Of a stretch of 64,000 nucleotides of DNA, positions 41,401-56,400 are shown in pieces. Both the position numbers and the translations under genes were made by a program. The notes below the pieces were generated by a model. It was given only the letters and a program-made list of their open reading frames with translations, was not told the origin of the DNA and searched no databases. Source of the DNA: Gavia stellata (taxonomy: Eukaryota; Chordata; Aves; Gaviiformes; Gaviidae); contig NC_082595.1 of NCBI RefSeq assembly GCF_030936135.1, forward strand, positions 84,868,451 through 84,932,450. The letters are read 5' to 3'. Within the stretch, counting starts at the first letter, position 1, and every line of letters begins with the position of its first letter.

Positions 41401-44400
41401 AATTATGTGCAGCACACATCATGCATGTAGGTGTTTGCAGGGTCATTCTAATTGCTTATAAACTGCATGGTTTTAAACTATTTCAGAGAAACAGTTTAAA
41501 AATTTGTAGAAACAGTTTAAAAATCTGTGAAACTACTGTTACACTATATTCTAACTGCAATCTACTATAAGGTCATGATGGCAAAACACTGTAAAAGGTC
41601 AAAACACGTAATTCAAGTTTTCAAAAAACACTTTTTTGGTGATGGCCCTATAAAGAACTTTTGGGGTTTCTATTGAGGCCTCATATGAACTTGCTCAACC
41701 ACAAACATGCTGCACGAGTGGATGCATTTACCTTGTATTCTGCCTGACAGTTTCCATTGAAACTCAAGAACACAAAGGCAAAACATTATTCTATTATCAT
41801 AGAAAAACCGTGTATGCACATACATCCCGCCATAGTCTATGCTAAGTATCAACGGAAACTTAGTGCCAAAGTTACAATAAAACAGCAATGTTAAAGCAAC
41901 ATCATTATACTATTGAGTATCTACATGCACCAGATCACCTACTGCTGGTAAGACTTGAGAGCAGGAATTCTCTGCAACTCTTTAACAGTATGGCCCACAT
42001 CTCAACTATCTCAGTTATTTTTCCTCTATTTATCACTCTGAGCTTTCCAAAATCTGCAAGGCATTTGTAATTTATGTGCAGGGTGTATGGGCCATGGCTT
42101 TGGTGAGGGAGAAAGGGATGAAGAAACACGTCTCATTTAAGCAATGAACTGGTTCACATTGAAGCCAAGAAGCTGAGGCAACGACAACCCTCTAGCAACA
42201 TCTAGCAACATCAAAATTTGTCACTTTGATGTTCGAATGTGCAAATCTTGGGATTAGCAGCAGTGTGAATTTTTGTTTTAAAAGACTGCAAGTCAACTGT
42301 CTGAGCTTTAACTTGATCCCTGAAGATAAAAAGTATTTTGAGGACTCCTCTTTCCTCCAGGCATGGCTGTAGGATGCATGTGATGCCTGGTCTGAAGGGC
42401 ACTGCTGGTGACAAGTGGGTAGTTTTTTGAGTTTTTATGCATCAGTATTTGTTGTAATGAACTGCAGTGTCCAGTGCATGGTACTGAATGTACTAAGGAT
42501 GATCTTGGGTATCCTGGAACAGGTGACACTGAAGCTTTCTTAGCCTTCTCCCTATAAGAAACTAAGCTCTCAGCACCGATTAGTGGGATTAAACCAGTAG
42601 TCCAAAGCCAGAATCAAGGAGGCTGCAGGACAGTTCACTGGGTATAGATGAATGTACTGTAGCAAGGAGCTTACATTTTGCTTTTATGTGGTATATTCAC
42701 AGACTAATGCAGATTAATTTGCCTTATAACTGTTAGTTACACACATACTGTGTTAGACCGCCTTCACTAGAAGACATACAAGTTATAAATTAAGGTGTAA
42801 GTAAGGTCTAAATAAAAAGGTATTTAAAAAAAAGATATATAAGCTATAAATTTGCAGCTGGTATAGCCTAATACCAGATTACTATGTTCTAGATGGGAAT
42901 TTAAGGAAATGCTATTTTCAATAAATTCTGATCACATAAATGCACACAAGATCTTTGGATATGGAATGAGGATGTACATCAAATGGGCCATTTGGCAGGT
43001 ATACGCTCTCCTTTGAAGAAAAGCTTTCATTGAACAAAGCAGGGAAGTATTGGTCACGTGTGCCTCATAATGATCGATTCAATACAACAGAATACAATTT
43101 CAAAAGAGAACAATTACAAACGACATTCCCGAGCCATTCCAGCCACTGCAGAATAAGTAACATCTCATCACTGAGAGTTACTTTCCTTATATCACTTGCC
43201 ATAATTGCAGATTAGTATCTGGAAATAGAACTAGGTTGTCCATAAATTTTGTTATCAATTCTGATATTCAACATGCGTATTAGGATGGAAAATAATTTGT
43301 TGACAGGTCTTCCAAGCCCTGCGTGCTCAGGTTCACACTTAGGCAAAACTCTCATGTTTCAGTTTAACTACTTTTACACACTTATGTAACTTTTTCTGCA
43401 TCTATTCCTTACAGTACTGGGAGATTTATTTATTTAAAGTCTAACAGCCAAGCAAAATGACTGCAGTAATTTTGTCTAGCTTCTTGGCTGACCACCAGAT
43501 TAGTTTCAACTCTGCAAAATTCAAAGAAGTAATGCTTTAACACCTTTTTTTAAACAGCCATTGGGTAACTTCCTGTCTAAAATTGTTGAGCCTGTATGGA
43601 TAACAGCTTCAAATTCATAAATTTATCGCACAAAGTTGTGTATGTTCTGAAAAAATTGGTTCACTTTTTCAACCATTTCCTAGGCAGTCACTCCAATCAT
43701 TACTGTTGACATTGCTTAGTTGGCATATCTTTCTTCAAGCAACTATTTATTTTTTTTTTAAGTTCACGCTTAAAATAACCTCAACTTGAGGTTATCTTTT
43801 CCCAAGCACAATTGTCATTTAGGAGCACAAATAAATGCTTCTCCATCTGCCAATAACAAAAAGTTTCAGTTTATCCTAAATTCTCAACCTGTAGCACGAT
43901 TTCTATGCTTTAATGTACAGATCAGAGACATCAGCTAAAATTGAGCTGCAAAATTCTAATACGCTGTGCAGCAGTCATTACAGACCAATTCACATCAAGT
44001 ACAAAAAACTGCTTCCACTGCAATTTCACGTTTTCCAAACCACATGAGGCAAGAATGGCTTTGCCCTGGAGATTACTCCATTTACCACAAGGAAATCAGA
44101 AAAGTTTTGGTCAGTCAAATTCCTTGTATACTACCCACATGAGTGTAAACTGCGTGGCTAGCGAACTAGTTTTTGGGCTATGCCAGGACACTCATGCAAA
44201 AATATGACAATGTAGGCTTTTATTTACAGGAGTATAAGCTTGCCTTAATATAACTTTGCTAAACATACAATTTATGTACACTCTTTCTCCACACATCTAC
44301 ATGGACCAAGACTTTGAACCAGAAAAAGTATAAAATAAACCACAGCAGACTGTCTTCTGCCTTAAGATGCTGCATCAAATTATCAGCACAACACATCTTA

Positions 44401-47400
44401 AAGCCATCTCCTATAACAACATGATTTTTCTTAGGCACACACTTGGTCATCTATACAGATTTTGTTAGCTACTTCAAGATACTGCAATATTTCTTTCTGT
44501 ATCTAAGTTATCAATACTTCTTTTTTTTTAGTCTGTTCATGTTTCACATACATTATATTGAAAAAATTCAGATACAGAAGATGCATTTCAAAACATATGG
44601 TCAAAGAAGTGACATTTCAATTCAGATTTGATTGTCTGGAGCAAACAGTGAAGGAGTTGCTTTCAAACAAACCGAAGCCTGTGAACAAGAAACTGGCACA
44701 GGGAAGACACTTCTTTTGTAGACTGCCACTAAAACAAAGTTTCCATGGGTATAACAGCTTGTGGAGGTCATAAAGGTAAACACACTAAGAAGTACTTTAA
44801 ACAACAATTAAGAGCATGTAAAATTGTGAATTCATTTTAATGCTCACCAGTTAAGAGTAGAAAAAAAAATACTAAGGGATTTTTATTATAATACTTGATT
44901 CATTTCTACTTCTGTTAAACTGAAATGTCTTTGTGATTACATAATTATACAGCAGTCTTTGTTTAACGATTATTTCTACAGAACATGGTATGATTCCCTT
45001 AGCATAATGTCCTATTTTCTTGGCATAATATCACCTATACATAGCATTTTTCTTGGATAAAAAGATAAATATATCTGAAAGAAATAAATCTTTTCCGTAT
45101 TACACTGCACTGATCTCCTAATTCTTTACGGGATTACAATGCCTAAGTCATTTCATGTAGTACTCTGATAATTATACTAGTCATTTTCTCTAATATCGTT
45201 AATATTTCCAAAAATTACAAACTTAGAAAAAGATGAAAATGCTATGTAACTATGAATATCACTGTTTTGATATTCACAAGAATCATTAATTTTCCTAAAT
45301 ATTTGCTTAACCTACTGCAAAATTTTCAGTGAGCAACACTACCAAAAAAAGAGAAAAATCTGAGAGAAAGAACAGCTGTTTTAAGGCAAAAATCAGTTTG
45401 TGGGTGACCCATATCAGAATTCCCCTAACAAATTAATACACTATCTTATTGAAAATATTGAAAGTTTCATGCTGGCAGTTCAGAGTGTTACTGAAGATAG
45501 AGGTGTAAATTCCTTGCCATTTCAAATGAAACAACTACACAAAGAAATAGTCACACTTATGAATTCTAATCAAGAATTATAAGGAAATTGGAAATTGTAG
45601 CAAGAAAATAAATATTTAGATGGTAACTAACACTGAACAGGTGATGAGAACTTCTGTTGCTTTGTTTTTAAATAGAAGAAAATATTAAATCTTATTTTAA
45701 ACAAGAATTAAACTGCTGCATTAAAATGCATTTATATTTGACAGCACCATAAGAGATACTGTGTTTTTCTTAAGTATCTATAAAAATACATTGGTACTTT
45801 CCTTCAAATAACAAATGAACACTCAATAAACCCGATTACTGTAAACATGTTTTATTTTCCAACAGATTTCTGCAGACCATTCTCTACGGTTTTTAGGAAC
45901 CCTTAAAAAAAGTCTTTCTAATATCAGAGAACAATCTTGAATCCTTTACTAAATATTTACTCCGTAATACACTCATTTAGAAAGTTTAATATGAGATAGG
46001 GAAAAAAAAATCCAATAATCAATTTCTAAACCAAGAAATCTCATTCAGTTAGGAAAAAACCCCACAGCACACTTCTGGTATGAATTACAAGCACACCAAG
46101 GCCTTTGAGATTTTTCTGCTGATGTTTTTCAATCAGTGTTTCTCACATTTCAATAGTCAGAGAAGTTAACTAACGTAACTTGGAAGTGTATCTTTCAGCG
46201 GAAGGTTAGCAGTAAATTAACGGGGTTATTCATTTCATCAGAAGTGGCAGAGAGCAAATAAGAGTCCCGAAAACATTCAATAGCAAAGGAGAACACAGAA
46301 AGCATTATCACTGAAAGAGATGTAAGAGTGTCAACACATTGCAAAGCAGACAGAAATTTGGCATGTGGTACAATAAAAAGCGACTAAGAAAGTTAAACAG
46401 AAGTAGAATAATAACTATGTGCATCTATAGGAATAAGATTCAGCTCCAGACATCTAAATCCAGACGTCTCCTATTATTGTCAATGGAGGTCAATGCAATC
46501 AGAGGAGCCTGGGGAGCAATTCAATTTACCCTACTGGCAGCACCTAGAGGCTTATTAAATAAATCACTCTCTAGACACTATTGACTGTATAGGCTAGATC
46601 TCTATTGATCGTAACGGCAGCTTAGGATCCCAATGTAAAGAATATGTATACCAAGGAGAAAAGAAATTCAGTAAGCCTGTATCAGAACTGGGCAAAATCC
46701 ATACTTATATGTATACCACTGTAGCACGTATTACAGGTTTTCAGAGAAGATGGATGAAGACTGGCCAGGGACCCCTGCAAAGTCCAAAACCAAAACTCCT
46801 ACTGCTTATCCAAGCTCTATCAATGCTCTAAACAAGAGTGCTCTCATATGATGTTTTCCAGTTTTATTTGAGCACAGTGAACATGTAATGCATTTGCAGT
46901 CTCATGTAGCTCATGATCTATTATACTGTAGCATATACTGTAACCTAGATCAGCATATATAATAAAAACCTAAACGTATAGGAAAGAAATAGGAACAAAA
47001 ACTGATGTCAGCATGGAGACATGTCACTTTGTGAAGAATCCTGAAATGTATTCAACTGGACTCTGGTTATAAGACAAACCAGCAATAAAATGCACGACTG
47101 GGACATGAGGTTTAGACTGCGTGCCAGCAGAGGGTTTGTTCTCACTAGCCTGTCACAACATCTTAAAGCTGTGGATGAGAAGACAGAGGCATTCAGCAGA
47201 CCAGACTCCAACAGGCCAAAGTGGCAGTCAAATGGACTTCAAAAGAGATTTAGAGGAGAGCCACTACTCTCGGCTCCAGCTCGTACCCTAGGTATTTGGG
47301 ATATCTTCTGCTTCATGGAAAATAGTCCAATGTGGATATATTAGATAATTGTTATTATTTAACTCAATAGTCTGGCATGGCAGGCTCCTTCATTCTAGTA

Positions 47401-50400
47401 ATAATAATTTTTCTTATAAGGAAGGAGAAAGAGCATACCAGAAAGCAAAGCTATCCAAGCAGCTATACTACAAACTGGAACTTTAGCAGGGTGTGACAGG
47501 TTGCTGGGATAGCAGAACAGAAACTCACAAATGACAGAAGGTCTGAGGAAAAATTGTCTTAGCTATTTCAGGCAATCCGAATCAGCAGGGCCTGCCTCAT
47601 TTTGAACAGGACTCTTGGCATTAAAACAACAGACACTACTTCAGCCACAGCACTGGAAATGAGTCCAAAGGAACAGTGCATATTGATCTGCTCTTGAAGA
47701 GCGCTGCTGCTGGCACAGGCTGCAATTCACCTGTGCTAGGGTGTTCCCAATTTCAAAGACCTCTACAGGATACTGGAATTAATCCAAGGAAGTCTGGCTC
47801 ATTATCCAATATTCCAGTTCCACTTAATACATCTGCCAGAGTGTCAAAAGATCTGTGCAAGTTCACCACAACAGTTGAAATTCTCTGTCTATGCATCATT
47901 TCTAAAGAGCACCCATCTCCTGACACAGTGGAAGACATCATTCGCTCACTGAATTGTTTGTATTTTACAAGCTGGTTGAACTACATAGCATTCCCTAAAT
48001 ACGCAATCTTTGAAGCAGAGACTGGAAGGTTTTGCACACTTTTTGGACTTAAATCACAGAATTGTTCTTCCCTTTTAAAACCATGTATCTTGCGTAGGGA
48101 GTTCACCTGAGTAAGCTCCCTATCTTGACTGATTAGATATTGAATTACTTCATTAATTTATCACTGCATCCCCTTACAAGCACCCTTGCAGTGTAGCAAT
48201 GTTATTAGGAATCCTTTATAGATTGTTATTCCTCAATCTATACACCGATCAGAATGAAATCTGAAGTCAAGTTCAGCATTAGATGACAAAAGGCACGCAA
48301 GAAGCAAGGTGAGTTAAAGAAACGAAGGCAGGCCTTCTTCGCTGATCATGAGATCAAGTGCTAAATTGCTGTTACCACCAGGTTATAACAGTCCACCAGC
48401 AAAGCAGTCCGCATTCATTAGAAATCTATAACTGACCCAGTCTAGTCTGTAATGAGATACAGTAAAGCCCAACAGATTCAATTTTACCCGAAGCCTCAGA
48501 TTTGCAGAAGTGGCAGCATCACTCAAAGAGATCCAGTGACTTGGGCTGGAGAATATCCTTTCAACCAATCCAAGTGATAAAGTTATCAGAATGTGATATA
48601 ACTGTGCCAAAAAACTTGCCTTTTACTGAGATATGGTTAAACCTCTTGGACAAGGATCAGCGTCAGAACAGAAGGATATTAAGTGCCCAGTCACGTAATG
48701 TCTCAAGACACCAGCAAATCCCCAGTATAAGTGCAGATTAGAAAAAAAAATTCTGAATAAATTGGTCATTGGAAAAAATCAAATAATTCTTAAAATAAAA
48801 CTACAAGGAGGCTGAGTAATGAATACTTCTCCTCAGACTGCTAAGTATTCCTTATGTCTACTCTTGAAACACGTAGATTTAACTTTTCTGATGCAGTCAT
48901 AAAATAATGACAAAAACAAGGCACTAAAACACAAAAACGTAGACAGAGATTTGATGTTTGTCAACCCTTTTGAACATAGAGTAAACTTGGTATTGGAGCT
49001 CTCCAAACAGTACAGTTTGGCTCAAGAACACTGGCATTCTTTCCATAAAAACAGATTTTTTTCTTTATTAACAGCACAATAAAAGACAAAATGACATTTT
49101 AAGATCATGATCAAAGGAAACAGAAGTGCAGAAAAGCAGATATTAGCCCTTGCTGTCATAATAAGTAGAACTGCTTACATATAAAGATCCTTTTATATTC
49201 TATCTTATGCACAAAGTGCACTGTAATTAAGACATATTTGAACTCCAGACTGCAAGTATGACAAGAGTCTTTTTGCATTCAACGACAGAAGAAAGCTTGT
49301 TTTAAAATGTACAAGACTACCTTCCCATCTTTATTTTTTTTTTTACTTTTACTTTTGTTTATTCATCATCAATTAAAATATTAATTGACTGCAGGAAAAA
49401 TGCAAACAGAAAAATAAAGAAGCTCCACTGCCAGACTGCTCTGAACTGTCTGAGGAGAAGTAACATACACCCCATTTTTTGGTGCCTGCTGTAAGGTTCT
49501 AAAAAGGGGGAAATAACTCCGGTAACAATGTACAAGAAAGAGCTCAACTACTGTAATTCAGCCAAAAAGCACAATCTTTCTTTTTAAAAAAAAAAAGTAT
49601 TTCCTCAGAGTTTCACTGGTATTGCCCCTGTTCTCATGTCCCGAACCGAACTCCATTAAGTAGATGAATTGGAAAGAAAAAAATAAAAATAAAAAAAAGG
49701 ATTTAAACAACGAAACTTGCCATAAAGACCACTAGCTTCTGCTCCCCCATGTATAGCAGAAGGGGGGGGGGGGGAAAGTATTTGAGGGACATTTCGTTTT
49801 TCTCCTTGTATGAGTGGACTTAAGATGGGGCACACAGAACAGGAAAAGCTCAGTGCACACCACATTATGCAGAATTCAGTTTCACAGCTAAATAGCATTG
49901 TACATTTCAATATAAAATCAGAACCTAACCTTTTTTCAAGAAGTAGTAACGTCTATAATGTTGAAATACTTAAGCCCTATCAAAGTAATTTAACTTTCCT
50001 AAATCAATATATTAAATTTCTGAAATATAAATTGTGCATAGCACAAATAATGTATAACAGAGCTGTCCTGTCTTTATTCATGAGATTCAACAGATTTCAA
50101 AGACATGCGGCAGAATGTTAAATCAATTCTGAAAGTAAAAATACATTTTTATTCACAACATGCCCATGTGGTATATCAGCAGAGTGCACATTTGATACAA
50201 CATGCTGCTTTTCTGGACGACAGAATATGAAATATAGCCATGATTTGCTGGCTGAATATAGACGGATGGAATATGACAGCTATATGATGTTACAACAATT
50301 ACATGGACATTATCAAAAGGGAAGGCCAAGTACACGAGATTCTGGGTTTTGTTTTGGAAGTCAGTTTATATGGTTACAGGCAGTCTGAACTTTTAATGAA

Positions 50401-53400
50401 GTAATTTTAAAATATTCTTTCAAACAATTATATCAAGATTAATAAACTATTCTGTCAAAACTTTTCTGTTCAAAAAGCACAGGAACACAACTGGAAGAGA
50501 TCTGCTATGTCATTCAGTTTGTCCTGGAAGGTAATAAAAAGATACAGATGAATAGGTTTGCATCTCAAAACCAGTTAACCCCTATCTCAGAACTTGGGGT
50601 AAACAGCCGAAGAGCTTAAATACATTACTGGTGGTGTGTGTGGCAATGCACAGCAAGTATTTTTCACAGCAGATGGCTATAAAGAGAGAGCTGTATGGTT
50701 GGTTAAGAAGGTATTCGACAGAGCCTGCTAAAGACCATCCTTAGTGACACTCAGATACTTCACAATCGCTGAACTTAGAAATTTGGCAACCAGATAGACA
50801 AATCCACCTATTACTTTTCTTAAAATGTCATGGACTTACTTGCTGCTGCTGTGATGGTTAATAAGACAGAAACCTCTTCTGACAAGTACACAGTCTTTCT
50901 ACAGCGATAATAAAGTGCAAGTCTGACAAGTGGTTCAAGACTACAAAAGGAATCTTAGAAAATTAAAGGTCTGGCTTTAACATCCATTTTTCTACATACA
51001 ATTCTAAAAAGATACTACAGTATGGAAAGAAAACGAAAGAAAACGTGTGTTGCTGGGAATAAAACAAGTCATAAGAGAGCAGATTCTGATCTAAATTAGT
51101 TTTAGTACAGGAAAGATATTTATTGCCTTCATTCTTGTCAGTGCAAGAACCTAATCACTAACCTGCTCATACACTAGATTACTAAATACAGATTTCAGTG
51201 CCTAATATGTAACAACTATGGAAACTGATCCTATTTCTTTTTATGGTAGCTAGTACAATTAAAAAACATGACTAAAATTATGCCAGCACTGTAATTAATG
51301 TCCTGGAAGACAGATTGTGTAGTTAGAGCTCTTCTCTGTCCCTAAGACATGCCACAGGCTAAAAGACCATCCAAAATTTTAACAGTGAATATTCTACCTA
51401 TAAATTTAAATACCACCCAAGTTAACTAGTTGAATTCAACAGCACAACATTATGCACCACTTACAATGTACAACAATTCTTACTCCAATCTTTTAAACTT
51501 CTGAATACAGTCATGTGCAGGCTATATATTTATATACACACACACACACTATATATATATATTATATATATTATATATAAAAATATATAAATGAATGAAA
51601 CTTGTAAGTAAACAGTATCTTTTCAGTGATGATTATATACATTGCATATGGGCAGAAATGGTGAAAAATTTATTACTTTCATCTTATTTTGCTGAAGTAA
51701 CTGATAGGACATTTCTACCATGTATCACAAACATCTAATCTTATATTCACATCTGATTTCTCATCATCTGACTTCTTATATGTCAACTGGAGCTATGATG
51801 TGCTTCATTTACTTGCCTAATGTGAAAAAAAAAAGTAAAATGGACTATGAGCGAAACAGCCACGGAACACATCTGTATTCTTCATTTAATAAAGAGGTCA
51901 GAGCAGCGATACCTACAAACTTGCACACATTTGTGTGAGTATTGCGAACAATGTAGATGTTACTACTAAATCCCTTTGCAGCAAACTGAGGATTTCCTAT
52001 TTGTCAGGAAAGTAGAAATATCAACTGCTTTGCAAAACTTGTATTACTAATCATACCATGCAATAACATGGCATGTTATTTTGATGACAGCAATTCCATA
52101 CTACTATTTAACTGTAAGTCCTAATAAAAATCACCATCTGATGCAAACAACCTTAAACTATTTAAAACCACTTTAAAACTAAGATTACAAGAATGCTGTC
52201 AGAGTATGCAGGGATGAAATGAGGAAAGCCAAGGCCTCCTTGGAATTAAACCTGGCAAGGGATGTCAAGGTCAACAGGAAGGGTTTCTTCAAGTACATCG
52301 GAGGCAAAAGGAAAACTAGAGAAAATGTGGGCCCGCTGTTGAATGAGACAGGTGCCATGGTGACAGGTGATGCAGAGAAGGTGGAGTTACTGAATGCCTT
52401 CTTTGCTTCAGTCTTTACTGCTCTGGCCATCCCTCGGGAGTCCCAGACTTTGGAGGTAACAGAGAAAGTCTGGAGGAAGGAACGCTCTCCCTTGGTTGAG
52501 GAGGATCAAGTTAGAGACCAATTAAGTAAACTGGACATCCACAAGTCCATGGGTCCTGATGGGATGCACCCATGAGTGCTGAGGGAGCTGGCAGAAGTCC
52601 TTGCTGGGCCACTCTCCATCGTCTTTGAAAGGTCCTGGAGAACAGGTGAGGTGCCTGAGGACTGGAGGAAAGCCAATGTCACTCCAGTCTTCAAAAAGGG
52701 CAAGAAGGAAGACCCAGGAAACTACAGGCCAGTCAGCCTCACCTCCATCCCTGGAAAGATGGTGGAACAGCTCATTCTGGGTGTCATCTCAAAGCACCTG
52801 GAGGAAAAGAAGGTTATCAGAAGTAGTCAACATGGATTCACCAAGCAGAAGTCATGTCTGACCAATCTGATAACCTCCTACGATGGCATGACTGGATGGA
52901 CAGATGAGGGGAGGGAAGTCTACCTTGACTTCAGCAAGGCTTTCGACACCGTCTCCCACACCATCCTCATAGGCAAGCTTAGGAAGTGTGCGTTAGATGA
53001 ATGGCCAGTGGGGTGGATTGAAAAGTGGCTGATAGGCAGAGCTCAGAGGGTTGTGATTAGTGGCACAGAGTCTAGTTGGAGGTCTGTAGCAAGTGGTTTT
53101 TCCCAGGGGTCAGTACTGGGTCCAGTCCTGTTCAACATATTCATCAATGACCTGGATGAAGGGATAGAGTGTGCCCTCAGCAAGTTTGCTGATGACACAA
53201 AACTGGGAGGAGTGGCTGACACACCGGAAGGCTGCGCTGCCATTCCATGACCTGGACAGGCTGGAGGGCTGGGCAGAGAGGAACCTCATGAAATTCAACA
53301 AAGGCAAGTGTAGGGTACTGCACCTGGGGAGGAATAACCCCATGCATCAGTACAGGTTAGGGGCTGACCTGCTGGAGAGCAGCTCTGTGGAAAGGGACCT

Positions 53401-56400
53401 GGGAGTCCTGGTGGACAACAGGGTGACCATGAGCCAGCAGTGTGCCCTTGTGGCCAAGAAGGCCAATGGCATCCTGGGGTCCATGAAGAAGAGTGTGGCA
53501 AGCAGGTCAAGGGAGGTTGTCCTCCCCCTCTACTCTGCCCTGGTGAGGCCGCATCTGGAGTACTGTGTCCAGTTCTGGGCTCCCCGGTTCAAGAAGGACA
53601 GGGAGCTGCTGGAGAGGGTACAGCAAAGGGCTACAAAGATCTTTAGGGGACTGGAACATCTTTTTCATGAGGAAAGGCTGAGGGACGTGGGTCTTTTTAG
53701 TCTAGAGAAGAGAAGACTGAAGGGGGATCTTACTAAGGCTTATAAATACTTGAGGGGTGGGTGCCAGGAGAATGGGACCAGTCTTATTTCAGTGGTGCCC
53801 AGTGACAGGACAAGAGGTAACGGGCACAAACTTGGTCATCGCAAGTTCCATCTAAACATGAGGAGGAACTTCTTTCCTTTGAGGGTGGCAGAGCACTGGA
53901 ACAGACTGCCCAGAGAGGCTGTGGATTCTCCTTCTCTGGAGATATTCAAAACTCGCCTGGACGCATCCCTGTGCAATCTGCTCTAGGTGAACCTGCTCTG
54001 GCGGGGGGGTCGAACTAAATGATGTCCAGAGGTCCCTTCCAACCCCTGTGATTCTGTAATTCTGTGAACACTGATAGTGACTTCCCTCTAACCATGGGCC
54101 AGGGTTATATGTTTATAGGCATTGCTAATATCCTTTACATTTGATACAGTCAGCAAGGAATCCTCTCCCAGCTCCTTCCTATGACTTAGCAGATTTAAGA
54201 GGACTCTGCAAGAGTTATTCACGTTTGATTGTTCTTCTTGGAATACAATCAAATGCAACCCCTGTGAGCATGCTTTCTCAGTCTTCTCACTTCCAGAATC
54301 CATTACAGATCTCTTTCCTACTGCTTTGGTCAATAGGTATACAAAACAAATGGAAGAAATCAAACCATGCAGACCAGTATGTCAGTAATATGCCAACAGT
54401 ACTCATCTGAGTGTTTCAAAATTCTGAAGGGCTCCACAAAAGAAGGGAACAGAATACTACCTAGCATAAATGAATGCACACAGGACACAAAGGACAAATT
54501 CCCATCTATAAAACACAACTTTAAATAAAAATTATAATATATGATAGCAAGAATCTTGCATAGATTCAATATACTTACTGTGATACACTTATTGCCAAAA
54601 ATAACCCAATTTTAACGTCAATTGAAGCTTATTCCATTCAGCTAAAGAAGGATATTATTATTCCTTGGACTAAACTCCATGGCCAGACCACAGAGGTTTT
54701 GCAAGGAATTCCTAGTTTTCAGTCTCAGCTCTAACCATTCATATGGAACCATGAGAAGGGGGAAGAATAATAGCTGTCCACAATGTAAGTCCTCAGGAGT
54801 TTCAGTTATTTGGGTCCAACTCCTCACTGCTTCTTATTAGCGAATTACCACAGCCAAAGGAACGAAGACAAAATCTTTTTCCAGCTACAACCAAAAAGAA
54901 AGTTTTACTAATTCACCTTGACTCAGATGCAACAACAGCAATCCATGCATTAACAGCTTCAAGTCATGCTTTTAATACTCATGCCTAGCTGTATAAATCT
55001 TGACTATAAAACAAATTCACTCAAAACACCTCTCCTGCATATTGTTTATGAAAATATAAACCAAACTCCAGACTACCCTCTTCAGCCAAGATCACGCCAG
55101 CTAATCATTCTCAGCAGCCATCTCTCTTCACATGAATATCACCGTCAACAACAGCTATGCCCCATTTGAACAATGCACCTGTTAACCTCCAGGCTTCAAA
55201 TTATATGCAAAAAAACCATTAAGGAAGCTATATGAAAGGAGCAGATCTCCTGATGACTGATTCACTGCCATAAAGCTGATTTCTGAAGACTAACATGACT
55301 ATGCAGTTCAGGCCATGGACATTTTTAACTTGGTGTTCAATGTATCACTGTGACAAAGGCTGTTCAGCTCCTAACAACTGGCATCTTGGTCGAGTCACTT
55401 CACAGTTTTGCCCAAATTCCCTGATTGCATAGACCTGGCTGTTCAGAAGAATGCCACAAAGAACTATACTTTAAAAAAACCCACAAAAAACAAACCAAAC
55501 CAAACAAAAAAAAAAAAATTTTTACTTCAAGCCTACATGCCTAGGATGCACTTGGACCACCTACTGTCTTGAAGCCCCCATAACACTTGCACATTACTGT
55601 TTTTTCTTCAAACTTGCATTTAAAAAAACGGTTTAATGTAAATTCAATAGTAAGCTTGGGAATCAAAATGAGTCATATAAATGAAAATGCATTTTCATGT
55701 TTCTTCTGACAATTAAATCCCTTTTAGCCTGCTATTAAAGCAATTTCAAGAGCTAACTTTGTAGAATACAAAAAACATTTGGAAACATATCATAAAAGTA
55801 TTTTGACTTTCTTTATGCTCAGTTATACTAGGTAAGCATAGCCATTCAACATATAATAAAGTTATTAATAGGATGTCATTTTGCCAATACAGAACAAAAA
55901 TTATTCACTTCATTCATAAAAATGAATCTTTAAAATTCACTTGTTCTATCTCACTACAATTAGACTATGAATTGATAACTTCCAAATAATGAAAGAGAAA
56001 TGCAGATAGTGAGTGGTTCTACTGAAGCTAACTTTTACAGTCATTGGTGGAAGGAAAAAAAAATTATTTCATTTTATGATAAGTTTAAAACAAAAATACA
56101 ATTTAATCAAGAATTTGACTATCTAGTCCCCTAATAACCAGTGAAAGCAAGGGCAATATGCTTAACTACAGTCATGCTTTGTTACCCTGACATACTCTTC
56201 CACTTCCACAGATTTCAGGGGAATAAGATTTTACAGGTAATATATGCTGCAGTTTTATTACATTTCTTTATATCCTAGAAGACAGCAAACATTTCCTTAA
56301 AGTTTTACAGTAGCTTTTACACATCTCAGGAGAATTCAAACCTAACCATCTATTTGTGTTACAGTACTACTGATGTACAATTAAAAAAACATCTGATTTT

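Noticed and set aside
45400..45582. 60-codon plus-strand frame with a protein-like composition
   Set aside because: It begins at GTG, matches no family I know and has no credible paired splice sites or partner exon.
47676..48110. 144-codon plus-strand open frame in the large intron
   Set aside because: It starts only at GTG, contains no ATG at all, has no recognisable domain and no splice context, so it is most likely a chance frame.
50470..50530. aacacaactggaagagatct resembling the reverse complement of a CR1 3' end
   Set aside because: The similarity is short, lacks the tagtccaac core and terminal repeats, and could be chance.
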